A stretch of DNA of 64,000 bases from Massilia sp. Root418 (lineage in GTDB: Bacteria > Pseudomonadota > Gammaproteobacteria > Burkholderiales > Burkholderiaceae_D), in NCBI RefSeq assembly GCF_001425265.1, contig NZ_LMEC01000026.1:1-64000 (forward strand). Reading direction: 5' to 3'. Positions within the stretch are counted from its first letter, which is position 1. Each line of letters begins with the position of its first letter. Below are positions 25,564 through 35,069 of the stretch, piece after piece. The notes beneath the pieces are model-generated. The model was not told the origin of the DNA and searched no databases. It saw nothing but the letters and a program-made list of their open reading frames with translations. Both the position numbers and the translations under genes were made by a program.

Positions 25564-25818
25564 TTACTTGTAGTACGCTTCGACCTTGCCGCTCAGCTTG
25601 ATCAGCATGGGGCGGCCCTTGCGGTCCAGCGATTTGCCTGCAGCCACTTTGATCCAGCCTTCGCTGATGCAGTACTCTTCGACGTCCAGACGCTCTTTGT
25701 CGTTGAACTTGATGCCGATGTCGTGCTGCAGCACAGGCAGGTGGTGGTGAGGGCTCTTCGGATCAACCGACAGGCGGTCCGGCAGTGGTGGTGGGGTAGT
25801 GGTAGCGTTCATGGGCAT
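25564..25818 (-). CDS. DUF3297 family protein
   Basis: An 84-residue protein with the DUF3297 signature: LPDRLSVDPKSPHHH, DIGIKFNDKERLDVEEYC, ISEGWIKVAAGKSLDRKG and LSGKVEAYY. It is small, cytoplasmic and widespread in Proteobacteria, with no established function. Starts at ATG 25818 or 25812; neither has a strong ribosome binding site. Convergent with the amine oxidase operon, ending 4 bp from it. Confidence 0.88.
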   Translation of the reverse strand: MPMNATTTPPPLPDRLSVDPKSPHHHLPVLQHDIGIKFNDKERLDVEEYCISEGWIKVAAGKSLDRKGRPMLIKLSGKVEAYYK

Positions 25819-25907
25819 CAATTATCCACTAAAACAAGTTTCCCGCCTAGCTGGTCCGGATCAAGCTGCCCGGTGCGAGACAGCGGCCAATACCGCAGGG
25901 GAGTAAC

Positions 25908-26813
25908 ATGGCAGCCATGCGCGCTCCCTTCCGCAACGATCCCGAGTCCGTATTATCCGCGCCGCTGGCCCCGGCCGCGCCCTGCCGCGCCGCCCTCTTC
26001 CTGGCCGCGCTGTGCGCCGCCGTTCCGGCGCACGCCGCCGAGCCGGGACTGGCAAGCCTGATCAACGCCTACCGCGCCGCGCCGGAACCCTGCGGCAGCG
26101 TGCCCCGCGCGCCGCTGCCGCCGCTGGCAACGCCGCCCGCCCTGTCCTCAGTGAGGCTGGGCACCGGCGCCTTCATCGAACTGGCGCTGGAACGGGCCGG
26201 CTATCCGGTGGAGCATGCCTCCGCCATCTTCGTGACCGGCGCGCCGGACGCCGCTGCAGCAATGGCCGTGCTGCGCGAAAAATACTGCCGCCAGATGCTC
26301 AGTCCGCAGTTCACCGCCGTCGGCGCCGCGCGCAACGGCGACACCTGGCAAGTCCTGTTGGCCGAACCGCTGCGCCCGATTCCCCTACCCGACCCTGCCC
26401 AGGCCAGCGCCGCCGCGCTGGCGGCCGTGAACGCGGCCCGCGCGGCGCCCAGGCTGTGCGGCGCCCGCCTGTTTGCCGCGGCTCGGCCATTGGTGCTGAA
26501 TTCCGCGCTGGCCCAGGCCGCCCTGGTGCACAGCCGCGACATGGCTACCCAGCGCTACTTCAGCCACCAGGCGCGCGACGGCAGCTATGTGGCCGAGCGC
26601 GCCCTGCGCGCCGGCTATGCCTGGCGCTGGGTGGGCGAGAACATCGCCTCCGGCATCAACACCGCCGAAGACGCCGTGGCCGGCTGGCTGGAAAGTCCCG
26701 GCCACTGCGCCAACATCATGAATCCCGCCTTTATCGAAATGGGCGTGGCTTCCTCGCTCAATACCGAACGCCGCATGATGTATTGGACCCAGGTTCTGGC
26801 CGCGCCGCGATAA
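25908..26813 (+). CDS. Secreted CAP/SCP-domain protein
   Basis: A 301-residue exported protein. The hydrophobic signal (AALFLAALCAAVPAHAAEPG) ends near residue 44. The region ~45-165 is unassigned, with a paired-cysteine look. The CAP domain occupies ~165-300: LNSALAQAALVHSRDMA, YFSHQARDG, WVGENIASG, WLESPGHCANIMNPAF and EMGVA, with the His/Glu set typical of bacterial CAP (YkwD-like) proteins. The biochemical role of bacterial CAP proteins is mostly undefined. It stands alone between DUF3297 and a TonB receptor. Confidence 0.85.
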   Translation: MAAMRAPFRNDPESVLSAPLAPAAPCRAALFLAALCAAVPAHAAEPGLASLINAYRAAPEPCGSVPRAPLPPLATPPALSSVRLGTGAFIELALERAGYPVEHASAIFVTGAPDAAAAMAVLREKYCRQMLSPQFTAVGAARNGDTWQVLLAEPLRPIPLPDPAQASAAALAAVNAARAAPRLCGARLFAAARPLVLNSALAQAALVHSRDMATQRYFSHQARDGSYVAERALRAGYAWRWVGENIASGINTAEDAVAGWLESPGHCANIMNPAFIEMGVASSLNTERRMMYWTQVLAAPR

Positions 26814-26839
26814 GCGCGCATAAGCACGCATAAGCCTCA
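26810..26839. repeat. Three 10-bp tandem repeats at the 3' end of the CAP gene
   Basis: ATAAGC recurs at 26810, 26820 and 26830 (ATAAGCGCGC, ATAAGCACGC, ATAAGCCTCA), starting on the stop codon of the CAP gene. The rest of the 26840-27036 spacer is AT-rich, with CCTTGA-N5-TCAAGG (26851-26867) and two ATATAGCT copies, and probably holds the promoter of the following receptor. Confidence 0.6.
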
Positions 26840-27036
26840 AATAATCAATTCCTTGAGCAATTCAAGGCGCGTTATGCCCTTCCAATATAGCTTTTCTCCA
26901 ATTCGATATAGCTAAACAGGGCAAAAACAACAACCCTGCTCATTGCTGTGATTATTTCCTGAGCGATAAACACACGTCCGTTCTCCAACAATAAACTCTG
27001 TTCAAACTAATAAGTCCTTACATGGGAGACGGAGAG

Positions 27037-30000
27037 ATGCACATCATCGCCAATGGCCAACTTCGGCCGAAACGTTTGAGTTACGCAATTGCCCTGGCAC
27101 TGGCCAGCAATATGGCCTTCGCACAGGATGCACCAAAAGCCGAAGCACCGGCCAAAGAAGCGACGGTGCAAAAGGTCGTAGTCAGCAGCACCCGCGCTTC
27201 GCAGCAAAGCGGTATCGACCGCAAAAAGAACGCCGCGACGGCGCAGGATTCCATCGTCGCCGAAGACGTCGGCGCATTCCCCGACCGCAATATCGGCGAA
27301 GCCATTTCCCGCATTTCCGGCATTGCACTGGACCGTGGAGATTTCGGCGAAGGTGTATCGGTGGCCGTGCGCGGCAATTCGGCCGACCTCACCCGCGTCG
27401 AGATCGACGGCCAGGGCGTTCAGTCCGGCGGCGGCACCGACCTGAATGGCGGCGGCAGCGGCCGCGGCGTGGAATTCCGCGAAATGTCGTCCGACCTGAT
27501 TAAAAGCGTGGACGTGGTCAAAGGCTCCACCGCCGACATGACCGAGGGCTCGCTGGGCGGCGGCATCATCATCAAGACGCGCACCGGCCTGGACTTCAAG
27601 AAGCCGTTCTACTCGCTGCGCGTTGCCGCGTCGCAGGGCTCGCTGAACAAGGAATGGTCGCCGGACACCAACCTGATCCTGGCCAACAAGTTCCTGGACG
27701 ACCGCCTGGGCGTGCTGCTCAACGTGTCCACCTCGCAGGCCCACAACGAAGGCCATTCGTCGCAAGTGGCCACCAGCGCCAACCAGGGCTACGCGCGCGC
27801 GGTGGACTTCGACAATTCGCCCAACAAGACTTTCTCCTTCAACCCGAGCACAGTGTCCACCACGGACCCGCTGGCCACCACGACCCTGTTGGCCAGCCCG
27901 CTGAGCGCCGGCGGATTCTTCAACGCCGCCAGCCCGCTGGAGCTGGTGACGCGTTCGGCCAGCGCCAACTCCAAGGCGGACTGCTACTCCACCTTCCCTG
28001 CCCTGACCACCGCGCAGACCAACGCCATCAGCGGCACCACCGCCCGCAACGCTGCCATCAACCAGCGCGGCAACGAGCTGATGACCTGCCTCAACCAGTG
28101 GAACGACTACACGCCGTCGCTCATCCGCTACATCGAGAAAAAGCAGATCGACAAGCGCCGTTCCGCCGACCTGCGCCTGGACTTCAAGGTCAACAACGAG
28201 CTGACCGTGTATGCCAAGGGCAGCATCCAGCGCCGCCGCATTGACGACAACTTCCAGGTCTACGGCCTGGGCGGCCTGACCACCAACCCGGCGGCCAGCA
28301 ACACCCCAACGTACAACGGCCCCACGTTCACCGACTCGCCCACGGGCGTGCGCAGCGCGGTGCCAGGCTCGGGCTACTTCCTGTACGACACGCCCAGCTT
28401 CCGCAGCAACACCTTCCCGGCCACGGGCACGGTGGCCAATGTGGACCCGCGCTCGGTGGTGGTGGACGCCAACCACCACGTCACCAAGTACACCATCAGC
28501 GACGGCAGCGCGGCCGTGGACCAGATCCACAACATCATCGAAACCAGCAGCCGCTACCTGCAAACGGGCGGCACCTACCGCAACGGGCCGCTGCTGGCCG
28601 AATTCTTCATCGGCGACGCCAAGTCCGACTTCACGCGCGGCGACAAGCGCACCGCCTGGAGCTACAACTATGGGCCGGCCACGCTGAGCGTGCTGCCGAA
28701 CGGCTTGTGGACCTACAGCTTCCCTCAGGGCAGCAACTTCAACCAGTCCAATCCCGCCAACTACACCGCGGCGCGGCCGGCGGTTGCCCCCACCCAGGCG
28801 GTGGCAGCGTCGGCCACGGTGCCGGTGGCCATTCCGGCCTATACCATCGCCCAGCAGCCGCTGCTCACCCAGTCACCTTCGCTGCAGTTCACGCCGCGCG
28901 GCAGCGAAGGCGGCGAACGCACGGCCAAGGTGGACCTGACCTACGCGCTGAACGACCAGGTTCCTTTCCTGTCCCGTATCAAGACCGGCATCAACCTGCG
29001 CGACACGCGCGGCGAGAGCTGGAACCCGAACGGCGGCTACGTTGTGCAAAGCGCCGTCGGCACGTTTGGCCAGGCAGGCTATGTGCCGGCCATCAACATG
29101 CCGCAGTCCATCGTCCGTTCGTCCTTCATCGGCTGCGAAAACACCGCGGGTTCGCTGGGCGCGGGTGGTTCGCCATGCAAATACGGCTACAATCCGAGCA
29201 CCAACCCCGCCACCGCGCTGTCGGGCCAGGTGGTGATGAACCAGCAGCAGTTCCAGGACATCATCACCGCCGCCATGACCGGCCAGAGCACGCGCTTCTT
29301 CAACGGCGCCAAGGACCGCCCTGCCGGCCTCGTGGAAAGCTGGAGCACCATCGACGTGGAGAAAGTCTTTGCCATGACGGGTGTCCCCAACGTCAACTAT
29401 GACTGCCTGAAGGAGTGCACGGCCAGCGACGGCAAGGTGTATGCCCAGCCTTCCAACAAGTTCACGGAAAAGGTGCGCTCCGGCTACCTGATGACCGATT
29501 TCACCGTGGACCGCGTGCCGTTCACCAGCAAGGCACTGCCGTTCAACTGGGAACTGGAAGGCAACTTCGGCTACCGCATCGTCAACACCAAGGTGTCGGG
29601 CACCGGCGTCATGGGCTTCCAGACCATCCGCAAGACCGGCGGATTCAACCCGAGCAATCCGGATGCGGCAGCGGGCATCACGTCGAGCACCCTGATTGTG
29701 CCGACCACACTGAACGCCAGCACCACCGACTACATGCCGGCGCTGAACCTGGCGCTGTGGGCGGTGCCGGACCAGGTGGTGCTGCGCTACAACCGCGCCA
29801 AGACCATTGCGCGTCCACCGGTCGAGCGCCTGCTGCCGGCCGGCACGTGTACCTATGATGAACGCAAGGTCGATGCCCTGAGCGGCACCGAACTGGACCA
29901 GACCTGCACCGGCAACCTGGGCAATCCAGCCTTGCGCCCGCAGACCAACTGGAACCAGAACCTGAGCGTCGAGTGGTACCCGAACCGCGACACCATGTTC

Positions 30001-30729
30001 ACCGCGTCCGCCTTCCACCAGAAGGGCATTATCGGCCCAAGCGAACTGGTGGGCCGCAGCGACGTGAAGCTGTTCTCCGGCACCGAGCTGGTGGACCCGG
30101 TCACCGGCAAGTCGCTGGGCGACCTGGACTTCAACTACCGCACCTGGGACAACGGCGCGGCGACCACCCGCAAAGGCATCGAGTTCAGCTCCAAGACCGC
30201 GTTCACCTTCCTGCCGTCGGTCCTGAAATACACCGGCCTGGACGCGAACTACACCAAGCTGCGCTCGGCCGTTTCGGCAGTGAACGTGGTAGACCTGATC
30301 ACCGGCACCCCGCTGCCGCCGGCCCGCGAATCGAAGTACTCGTACAACGCGTCGCTGTGGTACGACGATGGCGCTTTGTCCGCCCGGGTAGCGTTGCAAT
30401 TCGTGGCGCAGCAGTTCACCTGCATCGCCGCCTGCGGCGCCAACTCGGTCAACAACTATCCGAGTTCGCCCGGCGTGACCCGCGTAACGGTGACCCCGTT
30501 CAACCCCGGCTCACCCAACTTCAAGGACGCGACCCGCTTCATCGACGCCAAGATCGCCTATCGCTTCGCCAACGGCATCGAGCTCTTCGCCGAGGGCCGC
30601 AACCTGGGCAACGCTGCCACTTCCAACAGCCAGGGCCCGTACACGCCGTTCTCGGACGGCACGCCCAACCTGCTGGACTATGCCTACGCCGGCCGCCGCA
30701 TCATGATAGGCGTCACTCTGCGCAACTAA
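27037..30729 (+). CDS. TonB-dependent receptor, large
   Basis: A 1230-residue outer-membrane receptor. The start at ATG 27037 is preferred over ATG 27022 because GGGAG (27025-27029) is correctly spaced for it. Signal peptide (LSYAIALALASNMAFAQ), TonB-box region VQKVVVSSTRASQQS, plug domain (FPDRNIGEAISRISGI, VSVAVRGNSADLTRVEIDG, VVKGSTADMTEGSLGGG), then a long barrel ending GRRIMIGVTLRN. It is longer than the receptor at 12421 because of big Gly/Ser/Thr-rich extracellular loops. Two Cys-containing inserts (CLNQWN, CENTAG) may form disulfides. It is a single gene with no adjacent catabolic genes, so the cargo is unknown. Confidence 0.9.
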   Translation: MHIIANGQLRPKRLSYAIALALASNMAFAQDAPKAEAPAKEATVQKVVVSSTRASQQSGIDRKKNAATAQDSIVAEDVGAFPDRNIGEAISRISGIALDRGDFGEGVSVAVRGNSADLTRVEIDGQGVQSGGGTDLNGGGSGRGVEFREMSSDLIKSVDVVKGSTADMTEGSLGGGIIIKTRTGLDFKKPFYSLRVAASQGSLNKEWSPDTNLILANKFLDDRLGVLLNVSTSQAHNEGHSSQVATSANQGYARAVDFDNSPNKTFSFNPSTVSTTDPLATTTLLASPLSAGGFFNAASPLELVTRSASANSKADCYSTFPALTTAQTNAISGTTARNAAINQRGNELMTCLNQWNDYTPSLIRYIEKKQIDKRRSADLRLDFKVNNELTVYAKGSIQRRRIDDNFQVYGLGGLTTNPAASNTPTYNGPTFTDSPTGVRSAVPGSGYFLYDTPSFRSNTFPATGTVANVDPRSVVVDANHHVTKYTISDGSAAVDQIHNIIETSSRYLQTGGTYRNGPLLAEFFIGDAKSDFTRGDKRTAWSYNYGPATLSVLPNGLWTYSFPQGSNFNQSNPANYTAARPAVAPTQAVAASATVPVAIPAYTIAQQPLLTQSPSLQFTPRGSEGGERTAKVDLTYALNDQVPFLSRIKTGINLRDTRGESWNPNGGYVVQSAVGTFGQAGYVPAINMPQSIVRSSFIGCENTAGSLGAGGSPCKYGYNPSTNPATALSGQVVMNQQQFQDIITAAMTGQSTRFFNGAKDRPAGLVESWSTIDVEKVFAMTGVPNVNYDCLKECTASDGKVYAQPSNKFTEKVRSGYLMTDFTVDRVPFTSKALPFNWELEGNFGYRIVNTKVSGTGVMGFQTIRKTGGFNPSNPDAAAGITSSTLIVPTTLNASTTDYMPALNLALWAVPDQVVLRYNRAKTIARPPVERLLPAGTCTYDERKVDALSGTELDQTCTGNLGNPALRPQTNWNQNLSVEWYPNRDTMFTASAFHQKGIIGPSELVGRSDVKLFSGTELVDPVTGKSLGDLDFNYRTWDNGAATTRKGIEFSSKTAFTFLPSVLKYTGLDANYTKLRSAVSAVNVVDLITGTPLPPARESKYSYNASLWYDDGALSARVALQFVAQQFTCIAACGANSVNNYPSSPGVTRVTVTPFNPGSPNFKDATRFIDAKIAYRFANGIELFAEGRNLGNAATSNSQGPYTPFSDGTPNLLDYAYAGRRIMIGVTLRN

Positions 30730-30758
30730 GTCACCAACCGCTTCGTTGTTTGTCCTTT

Positions 30759-30787
30759 AACCCGGCCCCGCGCCGGGTTGTTTTTTT
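30759..30787 (+). terminator. Rho-independent terminator after the TonB receptor
   Basis: AACCCGGC/GCCGGGTT 8-bp stem with a CCCGC loop, followed by GTTTTTTT. Confidence 0.92.
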
Positions 30788-30834
30788 GCATTGTGGCTAT
30801 ACTTAAGCTGCCTACACACTGCAAAGGAACTCGC

Positions 30835-31353
30835 ATGAGCAAAGACACGGGCAACACCACGGAAACCGCACTGCTGGCAGGCGGCTGCTTCTGGGGCATG
30901 CAGGACTTGATCCGCCGCTATCCGGGCGTGCTGGCCACCCGCGTGGGCTATTCGGGCGGCGACGTGCCGAACGCCACCTACCGCAACCACGGCAGCCACG
31001 CCGAGGCCATCGAGATCGTATTCGACCCGGCTGTCATCAGCTACCGCAAGATCCTGGAATTCTTCTTCCAGATCCACGACCCGAGCACGCCCAACCGCCA
31101 GGGCAACGACCTGGGCACGAGCTACCGCTCGGCCATCTTCTACACCAGCGCCGAGCAGAAGCGCGTGGCCGAGGACACCATCGCCGACGTAAACGCGTCC
31201 GGCCTGTGGCCCGGCAAGGTGGTGACCGAACTGGCCCCGGCCGGTCCCTTCTGGGAAGCCGAACCCGAGCACCAGGATTACCTGGAGCGCATCCCCAACG
31301 GCTACACCTGCCACTTCATCCGCCCCGACTGGAAACTGCCCGCGCGCAGCTGA
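30835..31353 (+). CDS. msrA: Peptide-methionine (S)-S-oxide reductase
   Basis: A 172-residue MsrA (EC 1.8.4.11). ATG 30835 is chosen with AAGGAAC upstream. The catalytic [10 protein letters not shown] is near residue 17-20 and is followed by the family blocks [22 protein letters not shown] (shortened here to its key residues: G-Y, N-H, H-A-E), [16 protein letters not shown] and YRSAIFYTS. It repairs S-sulfoxides of methionine in oxidised proteins. The resolving cysteine is probably the one in the C-terminal YTCHF. A cytoplasmic stand-alone enzyme without a fused MsrB. Confidence 0.95.
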   Translation: MSKDTGNTTETALLAGGCFWGMQDLIRRYPGVLATRVGYSGGDVPNATYRNHGSHAEAIEIVFDPAVISYRKILEFFFQIHDPSTPNRQGNDLGTSYRSAIFYTSAEQKRVAEDTIADVNASGLWPGKVVTELAPAGPFWEAEPEHQDYLERIPNGYTCHFIRPDWKLPARS

Positions 31354-31434
31354 CCGGCGGCAAAGATGGAACTCTTCAGTAAATTCATGGTCTGACCTTG
31401 AGGGCGGCAACCTTGCCGCCATCAAGGAGCAGCC

Positions 31435-32496
31435 ATGAAAGATTGCACCTCCGAAGCCTGCATCCAGGGCAAATACAGGTCACTGTGGTCGGAATTGGCC
31501 GAGTACGCCGGAACCCTCCTGCGCAAGCTGCTGCACACACCCGAACAGCATTACGCCTGGGATTACTTCATGCTGGTCAAGACCGAGCGCGACGGTCTCG
31601 ATCCGGCCACGCTGACCGGCTCGCCCGCCCAACTGCGCTGCGATGAGCTGATCCGTAACCTGTGCGGGAAATACTGCCGCATCCGCTACAAGCTGTCGAT
31701 CCAGGAAGTATGGCAAGTCGACCTGGCGCTGGTGCAGATGCTGCCCGGACTGGCGCTGCGGGCCAAGGCGGCCAGCGTCTATGCCGCCTACCGCAAACTG
31801 GCCGGCGAAACTGGCGGCAGCGCGCCGGAAGCGGCGGCAGTGCCCGCGGCGGTATCCGCAGCGGGCCCTGCGCTGGCGGAAGACTGCCTGCGCGCGGAAG
31901 TGACCGACCTGATGCGCGGCAAGTTCTGGCACCAGCTCAACGCCATGCTGCTGGAACGGGGTTTCCGCGCCCTCAAGCGCGTGCTGCTCGATTACGCCAC
32001 CCGGGGACTGGTGCTCAGCGCGGCGCTGGCCGCGCTGCTGCAATTGCTGCCGGGACGGCTGGGCGACGCGCTCACCGTGGGCATGCTGTGCCTGTACTTC
32101 GGCGTGCTGGGCGCCGTGATCAGCGTGGCACGCCGCACGCGCAACTTCAACGACATCGCCACCTCGGACAGCGATCCCGTCATCCGGCTGATGCGCATCG
32201 AAAACGGCAAGACCGGCATTCACCTGTCGGTCATCACCGGCGGCGTGTTTGCCGTTATCCTCTACCTCGGGCTGGTGGCGGGCATCCCCGGCGACTCGCT
32301 CAAGACCAGCTTGCTCCCGCTTTTTCCGCACACGGCCAATGCCATCGCGGCAGGCGACATGGTGCCGCTCGACGCCGCCTCGCTGGCCAAACTGTTGCTG
32401 CTGGCCTTTATGGCGGGCTTCGCGGAACAACTGGTGCCCGACGTGCTGGACCGCTTCACTGCGCTGGCGCAGGGCACGGGCAAGCGGCACGCGTGA
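31435..32496 (+). CDS. Membrane protein of unknown function, 353 aa
   Basis: A long soluble N-terminal part (~1-180) with paired cysteines (DCTSEACIQG, RNLCGKYCRIRY), an Ala-rich linker at ~130-150, then four or so hydrophobic segments (LVLSAALAALLQLLPG, ALTVGMLCLYFGVLGAVISV, VITGGVFAVILYLGLVAG, AKLLLLAFMAGFAEQLVPDVL). Starts at ATG 31435 with AAGGAGCAGCC. No family recognised. The gene stands alone, with an opposite-strand small gene downstream. Confidence 0.7.
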   Translation: MKDCTSEACIQGKYRSLWSELAEYAGTLLRKLLHTPEQHYAWDYFMLVKTERDGLDPATLTGSPAQLRCDELIRNLCGKYCRIRYKLSIQEVWQVDLALVQMLPGLALRAKAASVYAAYRKLAGETGGSAPEAAAVPAAVSAAGPALAEDCLRAEVTDLMRGKFWHQLNAMLLERGFRALKRVLLDYATRGLVLSAALAALLQLLPGRLGDALTVGMLCLYFGVLGAVISVARRTRNFNDIATSDSDPVIRLMRIENGKTGIHLSVITGGVFAVILYLGLVAGIPGDSLKTSLLPLFPHTANAIAAGDMVPLDAASLAKLLLLAFMAGFAEQLVPDVLDRFTALAQGTGKRHA

Positions 32497-32505
32497 GCTT
32501 GACCG

Positions 32506-32721
32506 TTACTGCTCCGGCATGCCGCGCAGGTGCTCGATATCGGCCACCGCGCTCTTCCAGCTGGCCTCGTCGCCCAGGGCGGCGAGCGTGTCCAGTGGCA
32601 ATTCGATTTCCTTCAATACCTTGCCTTCCAGCGAGATGCGGTAACGCAGGCTGCTGTACTCGATGTCGTAGGATTTGCGCAGGCCTTGCTGCCTGACATA
32701 GCTTTCTTGTGACATGGCCAT
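32506..32721 (-). CDS. Small hypothetical protein, 71 aa
   Basis: A 71-residue soluble, acidic protein (SLRYRISLEGKVLKEIELP, then DEASWKSAVADIEHLRG). No signal or membrane segment. GGGAGATCATC precedes the ATG at 32721, which supports translation. The stop is 9 bp from the convergent membrane protein gene. No family recognised. Confidence 0.62.
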   Translation of the reverse strand: MAMSQESYVRQQGLRKSYDIEYSSLRYRISLEGKVLKEIELPLDTLAALGDEASWKSAVADIEHLRGMPEQ

Positions 32722-32800
32722 GATGATCTCCCAAAGTAAGAACGATAGGGTGCCTTTAGCATCCTAAGCATAGCAAAATATGGCCGGTGGCGCGGCACGC

Positions 32801-32822
32801 CTTGTCGGCCTAGTCCGACAAG
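32801..32822. promoter_or_regulatory. Inverted repeat upstream of the SRPBCC gene
   Basis: CTTGTCGG-CCTAGT-CCGACAAG, perfect 8-bp arms with a 6-bp spacer. There is no T tract, so it is more likely an operator or leader hairpin than a terminator. It lies 78 bp before the ATG at 32900. Confidence 0.4.
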
Positions 32823-32899
32823 GAAATGGGAAGTACGGCGGTATATCCGGCCGGGGAATCCGATTAGCATCATTGGATAACGTCGAAAAGGAGAACCCC

Positions 32900-33466
32900 A
32901 TGCTTAACCGACTCATCACTATGGCCGCGGTGGCGGCAGGCGGCTACCTGGTAGCCAAGCAGCTCAAGAAAAACAAGGCTGCGGGCGGCGAATCGAGCGT
33001 GAAGGAAAGCATCACCGTCAACGTGCCGGTGCGCACCGCCTACGACCAGTGGACCCAATTCGAGCAATTCCCCACCTTCATGGACAGCGTGCACGAAGTA
33101 CGCCAGCTGGACGACAAGCGGCTGCACTGGAAGGCCGACGTGCTGGGCAAGCCGGTCGAATGGGACGCGGAAATCACCGAACAGATTCCGGACCAGCGCA
33201 TCGCCTGGCGCAGCACCACCGGCAAGCTCAACAACGGCGTGGTGTCCTTCGATTCCCTGTCGGATAAACGCTGCCGCATCACCCTCACCATGACGTACCA
33301 GCCCGAGGGCGCCGTGGAAACCATCGGCGACGCCCTGGGTGCGGTGCGCCTCGAAGCGTCCGGCAACCTGAAACGCTTCAAGGAAATGATGGAGCAGCGC
33401 GGCAGTGAAACGGGCGCCTGGCGCGGCACCATCAAGGACCAGGGCCCGGCCACGACCGCGCACTGA
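32900..33466 (+). CDS. SRPBCC family protein (polyketide cyclase/dehydrase-like)
   Basis: A 188-residue protein from ATG 32900, with AAAGGAG upstream. A short N-terminal hydrophobic segment (LITMAAVAAGGYLVAKQLKK) is followed by a START/SRPBCC helix-grip domain: ESITVNVPVRTAYDQWTQFE, FPTFMDSVHEVRQLD, VEWDAEITEQIPDQRIAW, and the C-terminal helix LGAVRLEASGNLKRFKEMME. Such proteins bind hydrophobic ligands in a deep cavity, and the exact ligand is unknown. Its TGA is immediately followed by the opposite-strand stop of the PHB depolymerase. Confidence 0.83.
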   Translation: MLNRLITMAAVAAGGYLVAKQLKKNKAAGGESSVKESITVNVPVRTAYDQWTQFEQFPTFMDSVHEVRQLDDKRLHWKADVLGKPVEWDAEITEQIPDQRIAWRSTTGKLNNGVVSFDSLSDKRCRITLTMTYQPEGAVETIGDALGAVRLEASGNLKRFKEMMEQRGSETGAWRGTIKDQGPATTAH

Positions 33467-34966
33467 TCAAGGGCAGTTGCCGATGACGTAGTAGCCGGCC
33501 GAGGTTTGCGCCAGCGTGGTGGTGTAGAAGGTGTTGTTCAAGCCCATGTTCTGGTTCGAACCCTTGGCCAGCGCGTAGCCGCCGCTGTTGAGGGCGCGCC
33601 CCGCCGTCACGTGTGCGTAGTTGCTGGACGTGGTGGCGCTGCACGTGTAGCCGGTGCCGGTGGTGGTGGCGTTCACCGCCGCCGACGCCGTACCGGCCTG
33701 CCCGCCCGCATCCACCGCCCTCACCGTGTAGCTGTAGGCGGTGGCGGGGGCCAGGCCGGTGTCGGTATAAGCCAGTGCGGTCAGCAGGGTGGAATTGACC
33801 TGCGTGCCGCCCCGGTAGACGTTATAGCCGGCCGCGCCGGACACGCTGCTCCACGCCAGCGCCACGCTGTTGCTGGTGACGCCGGTGACGTTCACGCCGG
33901 CCGGCGCCGGCAGCGCGCCGCCGCCACCGCCGCCGCCTGCCGACACGCGGTCCACCATGCCCTTGATGGCCGCCATCTGGCGCCCGCTCTTCTTGGCGTA
34001 GTTCGCGTCGTCATACCCCCACCAGTCCCAGCAGCCGTTCGGGTTGCCAGCGCTGCTGGGCGCGGTCTGCGGGTACAGCATAATGATGCCGTTGGTGTCG
34101 GCCCACTTGTTATAGCCGGTGCTGCGGTAATACTTGTCCTGGATCTTGGTCGGGTCCTGCTGGCAGCCGTGCACCACCACGTGCACCTTGCACTGCTGGC
34201 CGCTGCCGCAGCTGGCCGGCACGTAGGCCCAGCCGCTGGACGCCATGCCGTGCGTGGCGGGACTGGCGATGAACTCGGCCTGGTTGAATTCCACAAAGCT
34301 GCCGCCCAGCGTGCCGGTGTTCTTCGCGTTCAGCGGGCCGTAGATCCATTTCAGGATTTCACCGGCCAGGTCGAAGTTACACTTGTTGATGTAAGGGCTG
34401 GCCTTGGTGCTGCAGCCGCTGCCGAAATAGTCCGTCACCATGGCATGCTCGGAAGCCAGGTTGTTCTTGTAGAAGATGTTGGCGCTGGCGATGTAGTTCT
34501 TGTAGTAGGTGTCCGCCTCGTTCATCACCAGCTGCTTGACGGTGCTGTCGATGGTGCCGGAATACAGGTAGACCCTGGAATTGGCCAGGTTGCTGGTGGG
34601 ATCGATCAGGCCCTGGCTGGCCCAGCTGTTGGTGGTGGACACCAGCGTGGACGTGGCGGGCTTGCTGATGGAGGTGGCGGCCATGCAGGGGCCGGTGGCG
34701 GTGCCGACAGCGCCCTGCGCGCAGTAGTAAGGACCGCCCGCGACGATGCCGGCGCCGGCCTTGAAGGTGGCGGAAAACGCCACGTGGAGCTGCACGGCCA
34801 TGAAGCCGCCGGAGGACAGCCCGGACACCGACGTGAGCGCGGGGTCGACGTTATACGACGGCAGCGCGACGGGGGCGGCGAAGGCCGATTGGACCGCCGC
34901 ACCGCCAACACCGAGGGCAAACAAAACAATGCTGCGAATGCGGAACTGGCCAGCGAAATTCGTCAT
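33467..34966 (-). CDS. Extracellular poly(3-hydroxybutyrate) depolymerase
   Basis: A 499-residue secreted esterase (EC 3.1.1.75 family). Signal peptide of ~30 residues (ending SAFAA). The catalytic domain has the lipase box GLSSGGFMAVQ (Ser ~53), VVVHGCQQDP (oxyanion/His region) and NGCWDWWGYDD. A Gly-rich linker (~345-355) leads to a fibronectin type III domain (APAGVNVTGVTSNSVALAWSS, ~355-440), then a C-terminal domain of ~60 residues (YAHVTAGRALNSGGYALAKG) that is probably the polymer-binding module. The catalytic-linker-FN3-binding order is typical of secreted PHB depolymerases. Single gene. Confidence 0.9.
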   Translation of the reverse strand: MTNFAGQFRIRSIVLFALGVGGAAVQSAFAAPVALPSYNVDPALTSVSGLSSGGFMAVQLHVAFSATFKAGAGIVAGGPYYCAQGAVGTATGPCMAATSISKPATSTLVSTTNSWASQGLIDPTSNLANSRVYLYSGTIDSTVKQLVMNEADTYYKNYIASANIFYKNNLASEHAMVTDYFGSGCSTKASPYINKCNFDLAGEILKWIYGPLNAKNTGTLGGSFVEFNQAEFIASPATHGMASSGWAYVPASCGSGQQCKVHVVVHGCQQDPTKIQDKYYRSTGYNKWADTNGIIMLYPQTAPSSAGNPNGCWDWWGYDDANYAKKSGRQMAAIKGMVDRVSAGGGGGGGALPAPAGVNVTGVTSNSVALAWSSVSGAAGYNVYRGGTQVNSTLLTALAYTDTGLAPATAYSYTVRAVDAGGQAGTASAAVNATTTGTGYTCSATTSSNYAHVTAGRALNSGGYALAKGSNQNMGLNNTFYTTTLAQTSAGYYVIGNCP

Positions 34967-35069
34967 TGTGAGTCTCCTTTATGGTTATGCGGAAGCGCCG
35001 CCTCCGCAGGGAACCGATAGTAATTGGAAACATTACGAATTTATTAGACTTGGTAGCCCGCTAGTAGTT

